DNA of 64,000 nucleotides from Cyathus striatus (taxonomy: Eukaryota; Basidiomycota; Agaricomycetes; Agaricales; Nidulariaceae), in the NCBI GenBank assembly GCA_025738555.1, contig JAOVFP010000008.1, positions 4,154,001-4,218,000 of the forward strand, given 5' to 3'. The notes below the pieces were generated by a model. That model worked only from the letters and a program-made list of their open reading frames with translations. It was not told the origin of the DNA and ran no database searches. Made by a program: the position numbers and the translations under genes. Shown in pieces: positions 1 to 12,700 of this stretch. Each line of letters starts with the position of its first letter. Within the stretch, counting starts at the first letter, position 1.

Positions 1-2873
1 GCTTGACAGAAGCTTTTCCAAATCGAAAAACTTTTTGTATTCCTCTAGTGAGGCAGGATTGATGACCGTACCACTTGATAAAACGTTCTTCCCGTTGACT
101 ATTTCCTTCACCATAACCTCGATTTTCTTCCCGTTTATTGTGTACTAGGCGAAAATGTTTAACTAATACGATAAATCATTGCTGTTGACGTACCGGTATA
201 CCTTCGACCTCGAAAATAAAAGCTGGGACATGGCGCTGACTCAGGTTCTCCTGAATGGCCTGGTTTATGGATTGGATAAGTTCACTTGTCAACCTAAACC
301 CTTTCTGCATCTTTACAAAGAGCAAAACCCGTTCGTGAAGATCCTGGGGTCTTCTCTGACCAACACAAAGGCTATCTCCAATACAGGTATTAAATTTCTC
401 TAGAGCAGAATATATTTCACCACTCCCAAAACGTATTCCGTTAGGATTTAGAACTCCATCGCTAAGACGAAACAATTTAGGAATGAAATTAGTACATTAT
501 AACTTGTGAAGACCGACCTACGACCGACGATAAACAACCCTTTTGTAACAGGATTAATAGCCATTAAGTCTCCCTGTTTCCACGCACCTACACATATGAC
601 GTGAAGAACAATATATTACATTGAATCACCTTCACTCACCCGGATATGTATTAAAATAAGTGTCATAAAAAACCTTCCCCGTCGGGTCGCTCCAAAAACC
701 CAGTGGTATAGAAGGATGAGGTCGTGTACACACGAGTTCTCCAACCTCCCCAGTGGCTTCGATATTTTTTCCATCGGGATTAAAAACTTCAACTTTCATT
801 CCAAGTGCTTTGCATGAAATTTCTATACCTGTTTAATCAATACATCACTGTATTGTAGATATATAACCTACCTCCTGCAAAAACCGGTTGACTGAGAACA
901 CTTGTTGCAACTGGCGCGAAATCAGTAAAGGGAGAAGTTTGGCTTGGGTGTATGTCTTACAAGCACTGCAAATATCAGTACCTCCCATACCAGTCATTAC
1001 TCGAGTTTGCTCTCCAAAGAGATCCTGTGCCCATCGGTGCAAAGAAGCGGTTAATACAGCACCGCCCGAAGCTACTGTCCGAAGCGCTTCAAAAGGAAGA
1101 AGTTTGCCTACGTACGTCATTACAGACAGATCAAAAATATGCGACATTACAATTCATACATATTTTAGCTTCCTGATTCCGCAGTTCGGCGAGAAACCGA
1201 GGGCTGACACCCAGGACAGAGACTCTAAATAAATGTTGAGTCAGTGCCATGGAGTGTATATACTGGAATTAAATATTGGGATCTCACTTCTCTGATTTCA
1301 CCATTTCAGAAAGTGTGGTAATGTAGGATGTAAAGGTGATCCATCGTATAAGATGAGTCGCGATCCTAGAGGAATTGCGGCAAGCATGAAGTTCCACATC
1401 ATCCAACCTGTCTACTTTAGCTGATAAGCACCCCTAGTCTCATCAGAGATGAGAGAAACAATAACCGTAGTATACTGAAGAAGTGAATCATGTGCGTCAA
1501 CTCCATGACAGAAATGTATATCTTTTAATGTTTGCAGAAGAACTCCCTGTTGGTAAGTCAGTGCGATGAAATTCGATTGATCCAAGTAGACGTACACCCG
1601 CACTATGAACGATGCATTTAGGGGCACCGGTGGTTCCTACCACGGTATGTACTAGTCAGCAATTGCAGTAGATAGACTTCGTAACAGGATGCTCTATTAC
1701 CGCTTGAATATAATATGAAGAGTGGGTGATCGAAAGGCAGCTGAAGAAAAGTCAGAGAATGTGTCGCATCGACCTCTCCAAGTCGCAGAAAGTCGGAAAG
1801 ATAATAAAATCTAGACAGAAGGCATTAGATACAGAAGAATCCCATCACTTTCAGATGTCGTACTTGCATGGGTGTAAATTATCGAATGCCACATCTAATT
1901 TTCCACCTGCAACCGGGCTCGGTAGAAGTACAATATAACTCAGATTGTACTCGCTTAGGCCTTGAACAATGTCAGTGATTTTCGCCAAAAGTGTGACAGT
2001 CCTTCCTGCATAACAATATTCCACTGTGGTAAATAAGATTTTAGGCCTGATCTGCTGATATCTGTCAAGAATACCCTATGTAGATAAGAGCAAGTATAAG
2101 AAGATTACTCTTGGGCCAATTGTTAAACGAGTATATAGCCAACCTTAGCACCCATCTCAGGGGATGAGCAAGTGTATAGGGCCCCAAGGCACGCAGCTGC
2201 AAGTGCGACCACAATAGCTGTTATAGAATTTGTAGCAATTGCTAAACAAGTTTTAGGGGCCCAGGGTTACAGGCGGAGCAATTTTCTTGCCTGCAATTCT
2301 GTCATTTGCAACAATACCTATTGCTTTTAAAGCGGCTGCCATTTTGGCCACCATGTATCGTAGTTGTTTAGTGGAATAGTCCACCTTAACACCCAGCTCA
2401 TTAATTGAGGTACAGGCAATGGAATCGTCGTCTCTGCGGAGGATATTCTCTGCATAATTTAGCATCGATCCCGGAAACCACGAAGGCCTTTCTGGTGTCG
2501 GTCCCGAGTCCAGCACCTACAAATATTTGAGTTGGAGTAGCTAACAAGCGTCAAATGGCGTAGAAAATAAGCTTACCTTAAGTGGGGGAATGGAGTATAT
2601 TATACCAAAATACTTCCATATATCCATCCAAAATTCGTAATTGTTCACTGAATATGTGAATAAATCATGATAATCTTCTGGAATGGCGACGAAGTCTCAG
2701 AAAAGCGGGATACTTATTTGTAGAAAGCACTGATACACACTGAGGTCCAATGAGGAATGTTGCCGATTTAACATCCGACGAAAGACTTCGATGTTTGTGA
2801 ACCTAGGAGCAAGAGGTTTCCATATTGGATGAGGAATACCCGGCGGGGCGCGCTCAGCACTGTCACTGTTCAT
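1..2873 (-). CDS. AACS: Acetoacetyl-CoA synthetase, 3' end cut by window edge
   Basis: Activates acetoacetate to acetoacetyl-CoA (ATP to AMP), an ANL adenylate-forming enzyme of ketone-body and sterol-precursor metabolism. Joining many short exons gives a continuous family sequence: WFPGSMLNYAEN near the start, the AMP-binding loop YSSGTTGAPK, the QYTTTGWMMWN block, GELVCTRPHPSIPLGFW and the C-terminal GRSDGVLNPNGIRFGSGEIY and RHVPAFIFEV. First exons on the minus strand: 2873-2741, 2695-2577, 2516-2291, 2241-2144. The start is the first in-frame ATG, 8 residues before the PPGIPHPIWKP block; a TTG just upstream is not needed. One intron (2242-2290) is GC-AG. It looks intact although single-frame reading shows stops, because every stop falls in an intron. 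The last few residues lie beyond base 1. Family assignment is firm; some exon edges are inferred. Confidence 0.9.
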
Positions 2874-3164
2874 GGATGTCAAATATCTCCGGGGATTCGG
2901 AGAAGGATGGTGGATATGTCAGTCATACCTGCAATAAATACTCTGTGAGTATACATATTTCGTGGAAAGAAAGTGGTGCGAAGAGCCAACGAAGAGCTGC
3001 GAAAGTGAATATAGGAATTATTTTTAGGTGCAAAGTTCATCAAGTGACCCGCAGAAATACGTCCGCGTCGGTACTACTACAAATACTGGTTCCGCCGCAT
3101 TCTTGCATACACCACCAGGCCTTATATTTACACGGTTTTTCTTAGCTTGTACCATTTTGTCATC
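2874..3164. promoter_or_regulatory. Divergent promoter region between AACS and ATG5
   Basis: About 290 bases separate the two outward-facing start codons. No other gene is visible, so both promoters and 5' leaders must sit here. I did not recognise a specific factor site. Confidence 0.5.
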
Positions 3165-4417
3165 ATGTCTACCTTTGCTTCTACTAGACATCATCCTCAA
3201 GGGGGCCCTTCTCGTCTACCCACAGATTATCGGACAACTTTGTTTCGTCGCCTCGCTTGGGAAGGGACCGTCCCCCTTGAAATACGAGTCGACTCCAAGG
3301 AGCTACCTGCAAACTCGGATAGGGGACTTGAGTGTTATTTTATGCAAGCTCCTCGCGTTTCCTATCTGCCTCTCCTCATGCCTGAAATTCGTCGTTTCTT
3401 GATGGATGTCGTATTTGACGAAACAGCAGCCAAGGTGCTGAAAGAAGATGATTGGTGGTTTGAGACGGAGGAAGGCGCTTTGCTCAAATGGTGAGCGGCA
3501 TATTCTGGTGATATCTATGAGTTCTCGAGCTTGTAATTTCCAAGGCATTGGCCTGTGGGCCTCATTTATGATACCCATACCGTAGCAGCGTCTGTCCGGA
3601 ATGCAATCTCGTCGCTCAATTCTATGACCACTCCGCTACGTTTAATTTTACATTTGGCATCTCCGCCTACGGAGAAACTTCTTCTTTCTCCCAGTACAGA
3701 GTCATGCAAACAAGCATTCATGGGACAGCTAAAGGAGGCAGATTTCATTAGATGGGGAAATACAAAGCGTATCACTGGATTGAGAAAAGCAGAACAAGAC
3801 GGTTTGTGGGAGGGTATAAAAGATCGTTTGTTCCTTCTAATTTTACTGTGCTTCATCTGTTAAAGTTCTATTTTTTAGACAACTTCGACGACTTTTGGCG
3901 AGTTGCTTCTAAAGTTATACCCACTACTTCGCCAACAAGGCCTCAATCTCCCCTACCCCTTTCGTCTACCTCTATGCATAGTCGGCCACCATCAGCGGAC
4001 ACCGCTACTTCTCCTGATCGCGATGATGCTTATAACGTACGAAATGTGCCAGTTAGGATATATCTTCCTGACGGGCCAGTCATTCAAGAACCAGTACCAC
4101 CTATATTAGAGGACGGTACGTGATATCGACGGACACCTCTGGTACAAGCATTTCTTTATGTTACTTAACCAGGTTCTCCACATACATTGTCTCATTTCCT
4201 ATCTGCACATCTTCCGCTCCTTTTCCCATCCAGGCCGCCACCGCCGCCACCGTCCCGGGCTAATCCAAACCCGCAAGCACCTCCCGTGCGAGAATTGGCT
4301 TACGCGCTAGTGCAAGGTGTCCTATCACCATCGGAAGCAGAGATGGCCTGGCTGGGAGCATGTATGATTGGAGCGGATGGATGGTTAAATATCTGCGTTG
4401 GAATTCTCAGAAATTAG
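3165..4417 (+). CDS. ATG5: Autophagy protein Atg5
   Basis: Atg5 is conjugated to Atg12 and with Atg16 acts as the E3-like enzyme for Atg8 lipidation on the growing autophagosome. Four exons, 3165-3490, 3545-3825, 3879-4115 and 4173-4417, join in frame to 362 residues. Family marks are RRLAWEGTVPLEIRV at the N terminus, YFMQAPRVSYLPLLMPEI, LLKWHWPVGLIYD across the first splice, FMGQLKEADFIRWGNTKRI, WEGI followed by DDFWRV across the second splice, and GADGWLNICV at the C terminus. The conserved GLIYD-then-KEADF spacing is normal. A serine-rich stretch (about residues 215-245) and a run of six prolines near residue 300 are species-type insertions. The ATG at 3165 is chosen because the longer reading starts with TTG. 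Confidence 0.95.
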
Positions 4418-4567
4418 AGGGAATACAATACCATTCATTCACTTGAAGACTATTTCCATATTTTATATCTTGATTGATCCCTTAGTGTCCATTAGCATTA
4501 GGTTTAGTGCCAGGTCAATCGTTTACAATAGCAGATCATACGTAACCTAACCTGATCCCGAATATAT

Positions 4568-6356
4568 TTAGACGTCAAATTTTACCATTTGCTCACCAGT
4601 CCCGCGATCTATCCTGACCAGTCTTTTGGCGACACAGCCGTATATTATCCTCGCTGAACTTTGTCCGTGCGCCATCATGCTGCTTCCATAAGCGTTCAGC
4701 TTCTCTGCCAGCTGGTCCTTTAATTTATTTAGGGGGAGACAGTAATTTGGCGAAGAAAGGAGACAAATGAGAAGATACGCCATAGATAATTGCTGTGATG
4801 AAGGTGCTTCATTTTTCATTCCTGATGTGACTGAAACATCGGAAACAGAGCTTGGGGTCTGCACTAGCTGATGTAGGTAGGTACTGTAACATATTAGCCA
4901 GGTGGGTTAAGATATACTAAATGACACTTACATGGTCTCCCTGGCGAGGGGGTGTTTCTTCCTCGACGGACTCGAGACGGTAAACGGATGACTTGGCATG
5001 ATGACATCCCCAACCGTGACCCATATTTTCGCCTGTCATGCGTTGAAAGTTATGATCGTCACAAAGACTGTGATCACTTACGGCAATCCTTTCAACTTCG
5101 TTGTTAACCTTGATTTTAGAAAAGTCACCTTCAGACTGAACGACTTGCCCAACAGGTTCCAATGACGATGTACGCCTAGAATCAGGTAAAATAGATTTTA
5201 CTAGTTCAGGTTCCAAATCTGTGTGTTGCGAAGATGACGGCAGTTCTTTAACATCTACCATCGAAGCTGATTTTTTTCCATTTCCTGCGTGGGTTGAAGG
5301 GCTTGAGGGAATAGACGAAGATGGCAAATCAGAGGCGTCAGAGAAAAGAAGTGGCGTGGAAAATGCGCCTGCCCTATCGTTCATAAGTGATCCCGTGGCC
5401 TCTTGGAGAGGGCTGGAGAAAGACAGGATACTGATATCGCCTATGTTAACATCTTCGTCCATTAGTAAATTTTCTGCAAAATTTAATGTTCGAGATGCAG
5501 TAGCTGGCGTATTCCAAAATTTATCTTCCTGGGGGGAGGTTGGAGGACGCGAAACATTGCGAGTACCAGGTGTTGCTAAGAACTTTTGGTTCTGAGGAGC
5601 CTTTTCTATGAGAGACAGCCTCTAGATTAAAGTATTAAGCAACAAAGAATGGCCGACTGAACAAAACCTCGAACCCGTTTCTTCAAGGATTCTATCTTCT
5701 CCTGGAACCTTCGAATATTGCTTTCTTCATCCTGTAATAAGACTTTGATGGGAGTGGGATCAGCGGAATGTGACTACTGGTGAATTGGAAAAGTGATTTA
5801 GTTGCGGTACAGATTAACAGCATACCTCTTGCATAGAGTGATTGAGGCTCGCAATATTATCACGAATGACTTTGATACGGTCTGAAATGCTGACGGCCTG
5901 GGCATATGCCCGTGGCATAGCTCTTATTGGTTTACTGAGGAGATCATTGAAATCAATTTCAAGGAGGAGGCACCATAAATCATACTAGCGATCTATATAT
6001 TTGAGTGCAGCGCGAGCAAATATCTCGGGCTCGATATCCTGAGTAGATTCATCTCGTCGCGGTTGCCTTCGCAGAGGGGTGGCACCTGAAAATTCTGTAC
6101 GTTGGATTTCCGAGACACGATTGACACGACTGTCCCTGTCGTGAAGAGGGGCAGGAGGAGTTTTAATGAGAGTGAAAAGACCTAATTCTGAAGAATCGAC
6201 TTCGCGGATGAGATCGCCTAGATGGGTGTGCAAGACGGCGCGCACGAAGGGGCCTGAAGAGGACTGGGACGACTGTGAAGCAAGGGAAGAGGCAGTTGTC
6301 TTAATGGCACGCGTATGACGCGTAAATCGGTCGATTTGGTCCGACAGAGAAGTCAT
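4568..6356 (-). CDS. SPC34: DASH/Dam1 complex subunit Spc34-like, with C-terminal extension
   Basis: Spc34 is part of the ten-subunit ring that couples kinetochores to microtubule plus ends. Five exons on the minus strand (6356-5986, 5934-5826, 5773-5675, 5621-4932, 4867-4568) join in frame to 522 residues. The N-terminal half has the family pattern: FVRAVLHTHLGDLIREVDSSELGLF, then the basic TPLRRQPRRDES and the IFARAALKYIDRY block. A short coiled coil follows (NIRRFQEKIESLKKR). Yeast Spc34 stops soon after this. Here there is a Ser/Pro-rich linker of about 230 residues and a folded-looking 80-residue end (MAYLLICLLSSP through TGEQMVKFDV), compatible with a winged helix. The assignment rests on the N-terminal motifs; the extension is unexplained. 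Confidence 0.8.
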
Positions 6357-6761
6357 GGAACTATAGTACAGGAGAAGACATTGGCGGGGCAGTCGCTGAA
6401 GGGAGCCCGGCGGTGTTGAGTAAGTATTTGTGTGGTTTGTATTTACACCTGTAATTCCATTCCATCAGCTACCATTCAGCGCGCCCTCCGCCTGCCTTCC
6501 CGCCAGACTGATACCCTCTCCTCCTTTTCTTTCTTTTTGCATATCATTCTCTATAGCTACTTCTCCCCTCTTATTATACCCAGAGTCTCCCATAATATCC
6601 CCTGCAAATCATTCCTAAAATCCAATCAATAACGCGGATCCTACAGCAACCTGCCTCATCCCAACCGCCGACTAGCGACCTCCGCTACACTGCTATACCT
6701 CCCTCTTCCTCGTGCAGCCAGAACCACTCATCTACAGTGCTTCTTGTTGCCGTGGTAGCCC
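6357..6761. promoter_or_regulatory. Divergent intergenic region, SPC34 / DOCK gene
   Basis: A 405-base stretch between two outward-facing genes. It is C/T-rich on the plus strand close to the DOCK gene, as is common upstream of fungal start sites. Small open frames here have no family features and are treated as noise. Confidence 0.4.
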
Positions 6762-9700
6762 ATGTGGGAGCCACTGCCATTGATTTTTTACGGCTATGCC
6801 GTTCATCCCCTCACTCCTTCTCGTCGAGAGACAAGGTTATCTAGTCGAAATCGTCTTTCCACAGTAACTGAAGTCTCTACGGATGAGCATTCTGTTATGC
6901 GCGATGTTGTCTCGCTGGAGGTTGGAGATGAAGTCTATGCATTTGAAAAATATACCCCCTCGCCCAAGGAACCGGTGGAGGGAGAGTGGTACAGAGGGTT
7001 CGTCTATTGGTTTCTTGCTTGCGGTCTTCTCGATTAACATGAGACATGTGCCGCCAACAGCTATGTGGTATGCACCACGCGACGACCTCCAGTCACTTGG
7101 TCTCTCTCGGACCCATCCTCTTCGCGTCCCGCAGTTAAGGCAGAGGAGAACCAACAGGTTTTTATTGGAATCTTTCCAGCGTCGCATATAATTACCAGAG
7201 ATCAACTTTCCGATGCAGAGGGTCGCCTTCCTGATCTCGCTACGTCGCTTACCAGTGCAGCTAATGGCAACACCCAAGGTCGCACTAGTCCATTCTACCA
7301 TTGGTACAAGGATAAATTAAATGGTGCTATGGATCCGTTAAGAGAGGAAGATGAAGACACCGATGCATACATGTCTAGGAAATCATTTCGATTAGGCCCC
7401 CCTCCTGACCAAGCAAACTCTTCGCGGGCTGGTCTCCCAGTATATCCAACCAGTATTCGATCTTCCTCGCCCGCAGAATCACACATATTGAAGCCACTGC
7501 CTCCACGCCCTTCCCTTAAATCTGGAGACGACACCGCGTCTGGAGTTGAGCAGCCCATTATTGATGAAATCGCTTCTGCTCTTCGTGAATGGCACACACT
7601 CATGTTCCAGTATCTGGCAAGGCGCGATTATAAACTATTTCATATTGTACGAGAGCATATTGAGGCTCTTCATCTCGGACGCCGCCAGCTCCTAGCGCAA
7701 ACCCTGAGCGCAGAAGAAACTGTGAACATGCGGCGTGAATGCGTTACACGACTTGTGAGTGGAAATTTGGTTCAAGGATTAGATGTAATTGTTCGACATC
7801 CTTCATGGGGAGGGCTTGTTACTGTCGATGTGGAAGGTGACATTGATCCTAGAAGCTGGGTTAGCGCCGTTCGAATGTATTCCATGCAGACGTCGCTTGC
7901 GTATCTTAATGTTGATGATATGCGGTCATATATTCCTGGTACCAGTACGGACTATGTCCCTGGAGGTCCGTTACCAACGCCTGCTCATTCAGCATTCGCC
8001 GATGTTCCTTACCCTATACAGAAGAGCCATGGTCGGCCTACAACATCTTTCGGACAGTCCAACGCCTTGAAGCCTCCCATTGCCAAATTTTACCATGTAT
8101 TCCTTGACCTTCGCGCATTTGTAGCTTCTCCTTGCGTACCTGGAGAGACGGCAGAACTCTTTTTCTCTTTATACAAGAAACAAGGCACCCAATTTGTTAC
8201 CGAGGAATTTTGTGCAATACTAAATCATAATGGGGTGCTTGCTCGGGACCCTTCTAGTAAAATCCGAACACTTTTTGTGGACTTGGCGCCGTCCAATATT
8301 CAGGATCCAATTTATTTGGTGTGTCGCATTGTACGCAATGGTGCATTAAAGATCGGCGTAAACACCAGCTCGGGAGTTTCACCGGATGGACGAAGAGGTT
8401 CAGAAACATTACCTCGGCTAGAATCTACTTTGCCACCACCTACCTCTGGAGAGAGTTTAAACGGTTATTCCCCAACTCCAACCATATTCTCACCTCGTGC
8501 CTCCTCGAATGACGGTCATTCACAATTTCGGCGTCCTTTTGGTTGTGCTGTATTGGAACTTACACAGCTCAGTAAAATGTTGACTGATCAGGCAGATGTT
8601 ACCTTAACGAAGGAATATGCAATGCCAATATATGTTCCAACGAACGAAGCTTCCTTCTCCATGCTTCATCAGAATATTATTAGGAATAACACTAAAGAAT
8701 ACGAAAAATCACCTCGGTTCGTGATTTAATTCATGACAGGTTTCAGAATTACTTATTTGTATCAGTGCCGATTTACTGGCTGTATCGTTGAAAATATTTC
8801 ATGGTGACTCCCGGACCATCGTGCGAGAGAACACATCGTTGCTGCAAGATATTCCTCACACACTTCCTTTAGGATTTCCAGATGTTGTTTTTCCTGGAGA
8901 TCCACGTAACGAGCTTTATATAAAGCTCTGGTGTGGTGAATTCTCGACTTCGCATGGCCACTCAGGAAGGCTCAGTGTCGCAAACTTTGCACGTGGGCAG
9001 ATGGGACCTTCAGCCAATAACATACAGATAACTGTGGAAGTAAGAGATCAGGATGGAAAACCTGTGGAAAATGTTATTTCGCAAGGAAGTGGCGAACCTT
9101 TCATGTCACAATTCAATTCTATGGTTTTTCAAAAATGCAACGAACCCACCTTTGGAGAATTAATCAAGATACAGCTTCCCCCTGATGGCCCACCACAATG
9201 GCATTTATTTTTCACATTCCGCAATCGCAATCCTCGCGAGCGTGCCGGGAACAAAGCTAATTATGAACCTAATGATCGCCCATTTGCATTTGCTTTCCAG
9301 CCTTTATTTCCTGACACGTATGCATTTGTCGAGGACGGGAGTCATACGCTTACACTGTATCGCGCAGAAAAGTTGAATAGCCTTACACCGGATATTTACC
9401 TAACGGCCCAATCGCGTCTGGCTGCTGGACAACGATCCGAGCAGATTGACCTGTTTCGGTTAGCTCCACCATTAAAAGATACCCTAACGGTGCGATCTTC
9501 GTTGTGTTCCACCAAATTCACTCAAAATTCAGTTCTACTGCGGCTCTTAAATTGGGATAAACTTGGAGATAAAGAATTACTGTCTACGTTGCTAACGAAG
9601 TTCACCTTTGTAGGTGAGGGCGAAATTGTCAAATTTCTGCGCGATATTTTCGACGCCCTCTTTGGGATACTTGTATCGCATAACAACCAGTCAGGTGAAA

Positions 9701-12700
9701 TGGACCTTCTGGTTTTCAATGCACTTGTCACAATACTGGGGATTGTCCAGGATCGTCGTTTCAGCAATTTTCAACCAGTTCTGGATCTCTACATTGAAAA
9801 GCATTTTAACTGTGCCGCTGCATCGTCTCACATGATACAGTCCATGAATCAACTATTATTGAATCCTGCATCATCAGAGACAGCCTCGGCACTTCGTGCA
9901 GCGTTGAAAGTGTGGCATTACATCTTCAAGTTTATCGCCCGATCTCGGGAACTTCAAAAAGCTAAAGAGGTGGGAATGGGTGGAGGTGCGACAGCTGAAC
10001 ATTTGGAAGCCAGTTTCAAACGCGAACTGCGCTCTCATTTATCGGAAGTTACCAAGATGATGGCAGCGAACTCACCACCATCCATTATCGGGACTCAGAC
10101 AATTGCTTTGCAACATTTTACATCCATTCTACCTGAGCTAGCTAAAATATTTACTACTGTCGAGCTCGTTTCCATTGCTACTACATTTGCCAACGCTGTA
10201 ACAGCTGGGAGAGGTAAGATGGTAATATGGAAGCTGATTATGTATCTCCAAATAGTCAAGGGCTTCTTATTCGATAACCCACAATCACGACCTATCCTCG
10301 TCGAAGCGGTTGTCATTTGGATAAGACCACACTTCGGTCGGTATGATGAGTATACCCATACTCAGTCAACTGATCTGGAAAGTGCCCGGGATATAGCTCG
10401 CGTATGCTGGCTAGAGAGCATTCGCCTATGTGTCACAATCATTGCTGTTATGCTGGATAAATTACAACAAAACCTGGTGTCTCCTGAAATTTCTTCCGAT
10501 CCACGGGCTTTGCGAAAGGAGCAGGATAACGTTGAATGTTTACTTCCCCTGTTACCTCGGTGAGTAATTTTCCCCGTGCTTCGCTACCATAGCTTGACTG
10601 GTAGTAGACTTTTAGATTCATATAAGGAACTCCAGAATTTAGAATCACGCAGAGCAATTGACAGGACACGTTCGTCGACAACACTGAAAATGACAGCCCC
10701 TGTAACATTCCCGGAGTCATATCCATTTTCGTTGGTGGCCCATCTTCCTGATACAACTCGGACTTCGAATTCTTCATTGTTAACCAAAAGTGGGGAATCA
10801 TCGTTCTATCCAAGCCTCGGAGAGACAGCGATTGTGTTCATTGTCTTAATACTGTCTTCGCCCACAAAGCATATTCTGAACTTCCTGGAGTCTAGTCTTG
10901 ACATAGAAGGGCGTGAGCGTTTTGTAAATCTCCTGTCTCAATTCTTCAAGGTTGGGACATCTATTCTCGAAAATGAGGCGTTCCCGAAGACGTGGCTGAA
11001 CGTTAACATCCTTGCCCACAAAGTGATCCTTAAGATGATGGATCCTGTCGCAGCAATTATAGAAAAGGAGTTTATTCCTCCACGTGACAATGAGACACAG
11101 TTTGACTCGAGGTTATGGAAAGACTGTTTTTACATGCTGCTGAAGTTGCTATCGTCGGAACAACTGGTTATCGAAGAGTTCAGTCCTCAGGTATGTCGTT
11201 AATTTGATCCATTTCATTTTTTTCTCATTTTGTTAGAAACGACGAGCCGTATGGCGTCTCGCTGGAGACATTAGGGGGGAGGGTGCATCAATTCTACTCT
11301 CAATGTGGCAGGCTCTTGGATGGGCAGAGCATTTGTCAACTTCCGGAGAACCTGCCACAAGATATGGTGTAAGTTTTAACGTCAATGTTTGTTCCAGTGA
11401 CTCGGCCTTACGTCGTTTTCTGTAGGGTTATCAAGTTTATCTACATTCTCTTGTCGGTCACGTCGTGAATTTGTGCCTAAGCCATCATGACCAACTACGA
11501 AATAGTGCCGTGCAAATCCTCTACAGCATGATAGTCTCGGAGTATCACGAATCCGAACACTTCGACGAAATCGAGAATGAGCTTGTCACTAGGCTTGATT
11601 CTCTTTTCATGTCAGACAGTAAAGGAGATGATATATCCAGGGCCTTTTTCATTGGGCAACTTCGTCATCTATTCGACCATTCGGATGTAGACGAACAACT
11701 AAGAGAACGCGTTTCCAATTTCTTGGATTCGGTTGATCTTTTCTTAGAACTGTTACTTAGTGTACGTGCCCTCCCTGAAGGAGACGAATACGCGGACGAC
11801 CGTGTAATTGCCACAGTGCGTCTTTTAATCTTTGAGGCGTGTACTTTTCTTGATTTTGTTTCTTTTAGCTGAGGTTAATGAATTTTATCCGCCGTATTGG
11901 AAGAGATGAAATATACATCAAATATGTTCATCAACTTGTTAATGTGAGTGCTCTATTCCTTTGATATATAATTTGATTACAATTATCTGCCAGATGCATC
12001 TGCAATCTCAAAACTATGTAGAAGCAGCTCTTACTCTAAAGCTTCATTCTGACTTGCACGAGTGGGATCTCAACTCCTTTGTTGGGCCAATGGAAGATCT
12101 TGGTCTGCCGCAACAATCACAATTTCACAGGAAGGAAACACTTTGCCTTCTTATTCTTGATTACCTAGGTGAGGTAACATTTTTGATAAACGTGATTGTT
12201 ACTCATTCCTTTTGCAGGAAAAGGGAAGGCCTGGGAAAATGCCATAGAGATATGCAAAGAGCTAGCTTATCAACATGCTGAAATTACTTTCAATTAGTAT
12301 GTGTGTTTTAAAAATGGTGTATACAGACTCCACTTACTAGTACTTTTAGTGCGCGTCTTTCCGAAATACTTCGGCATCAAGCTGCTCTGCTTGAACACAT
12401 TGTAACGGACCAACGGTATTATCCTGACTATTATCGGGTCACATTCTATGGCAGTTTCCCGCAAGCTCTTAAAGACAAGCGATTTATAGTATGATTTATT
12501 GATGTCCATGTTCTGTTCTATTCTAATTCTTATGCGTCATTCAGTATCGTGGCTATGAATGGGAAAAATTCGGGGCATTTTGCGAGAGAATGCTTAGTAA
12601 ACATCCTGGTGCTCAATTGCTGAAAACCCCCAGTGATCCCCCCGTAGACATTCGTTTTGGGAGCGACCAGTATATACAATGCACAGCAGTGACGCCCGAA

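Noticed and set aside
845..1232. Plus-strand open frames over the AACS region
   Set aside because: They are antisense shadows of AACS exons with no family features of their own.
1..2873. Acetoacetyl-CoA synthetase read as a decayed pseudogene because of many stops
   Set aside because: All stops fall inside 45-65-base introns; joined exons give an uninterrupted family sequence.
3028..3402. A separate plus-strand frame overlapping ATG5 exon 1
   Set aside because: Same bases are explained by Atg5 in another frame; the residues are compositional.
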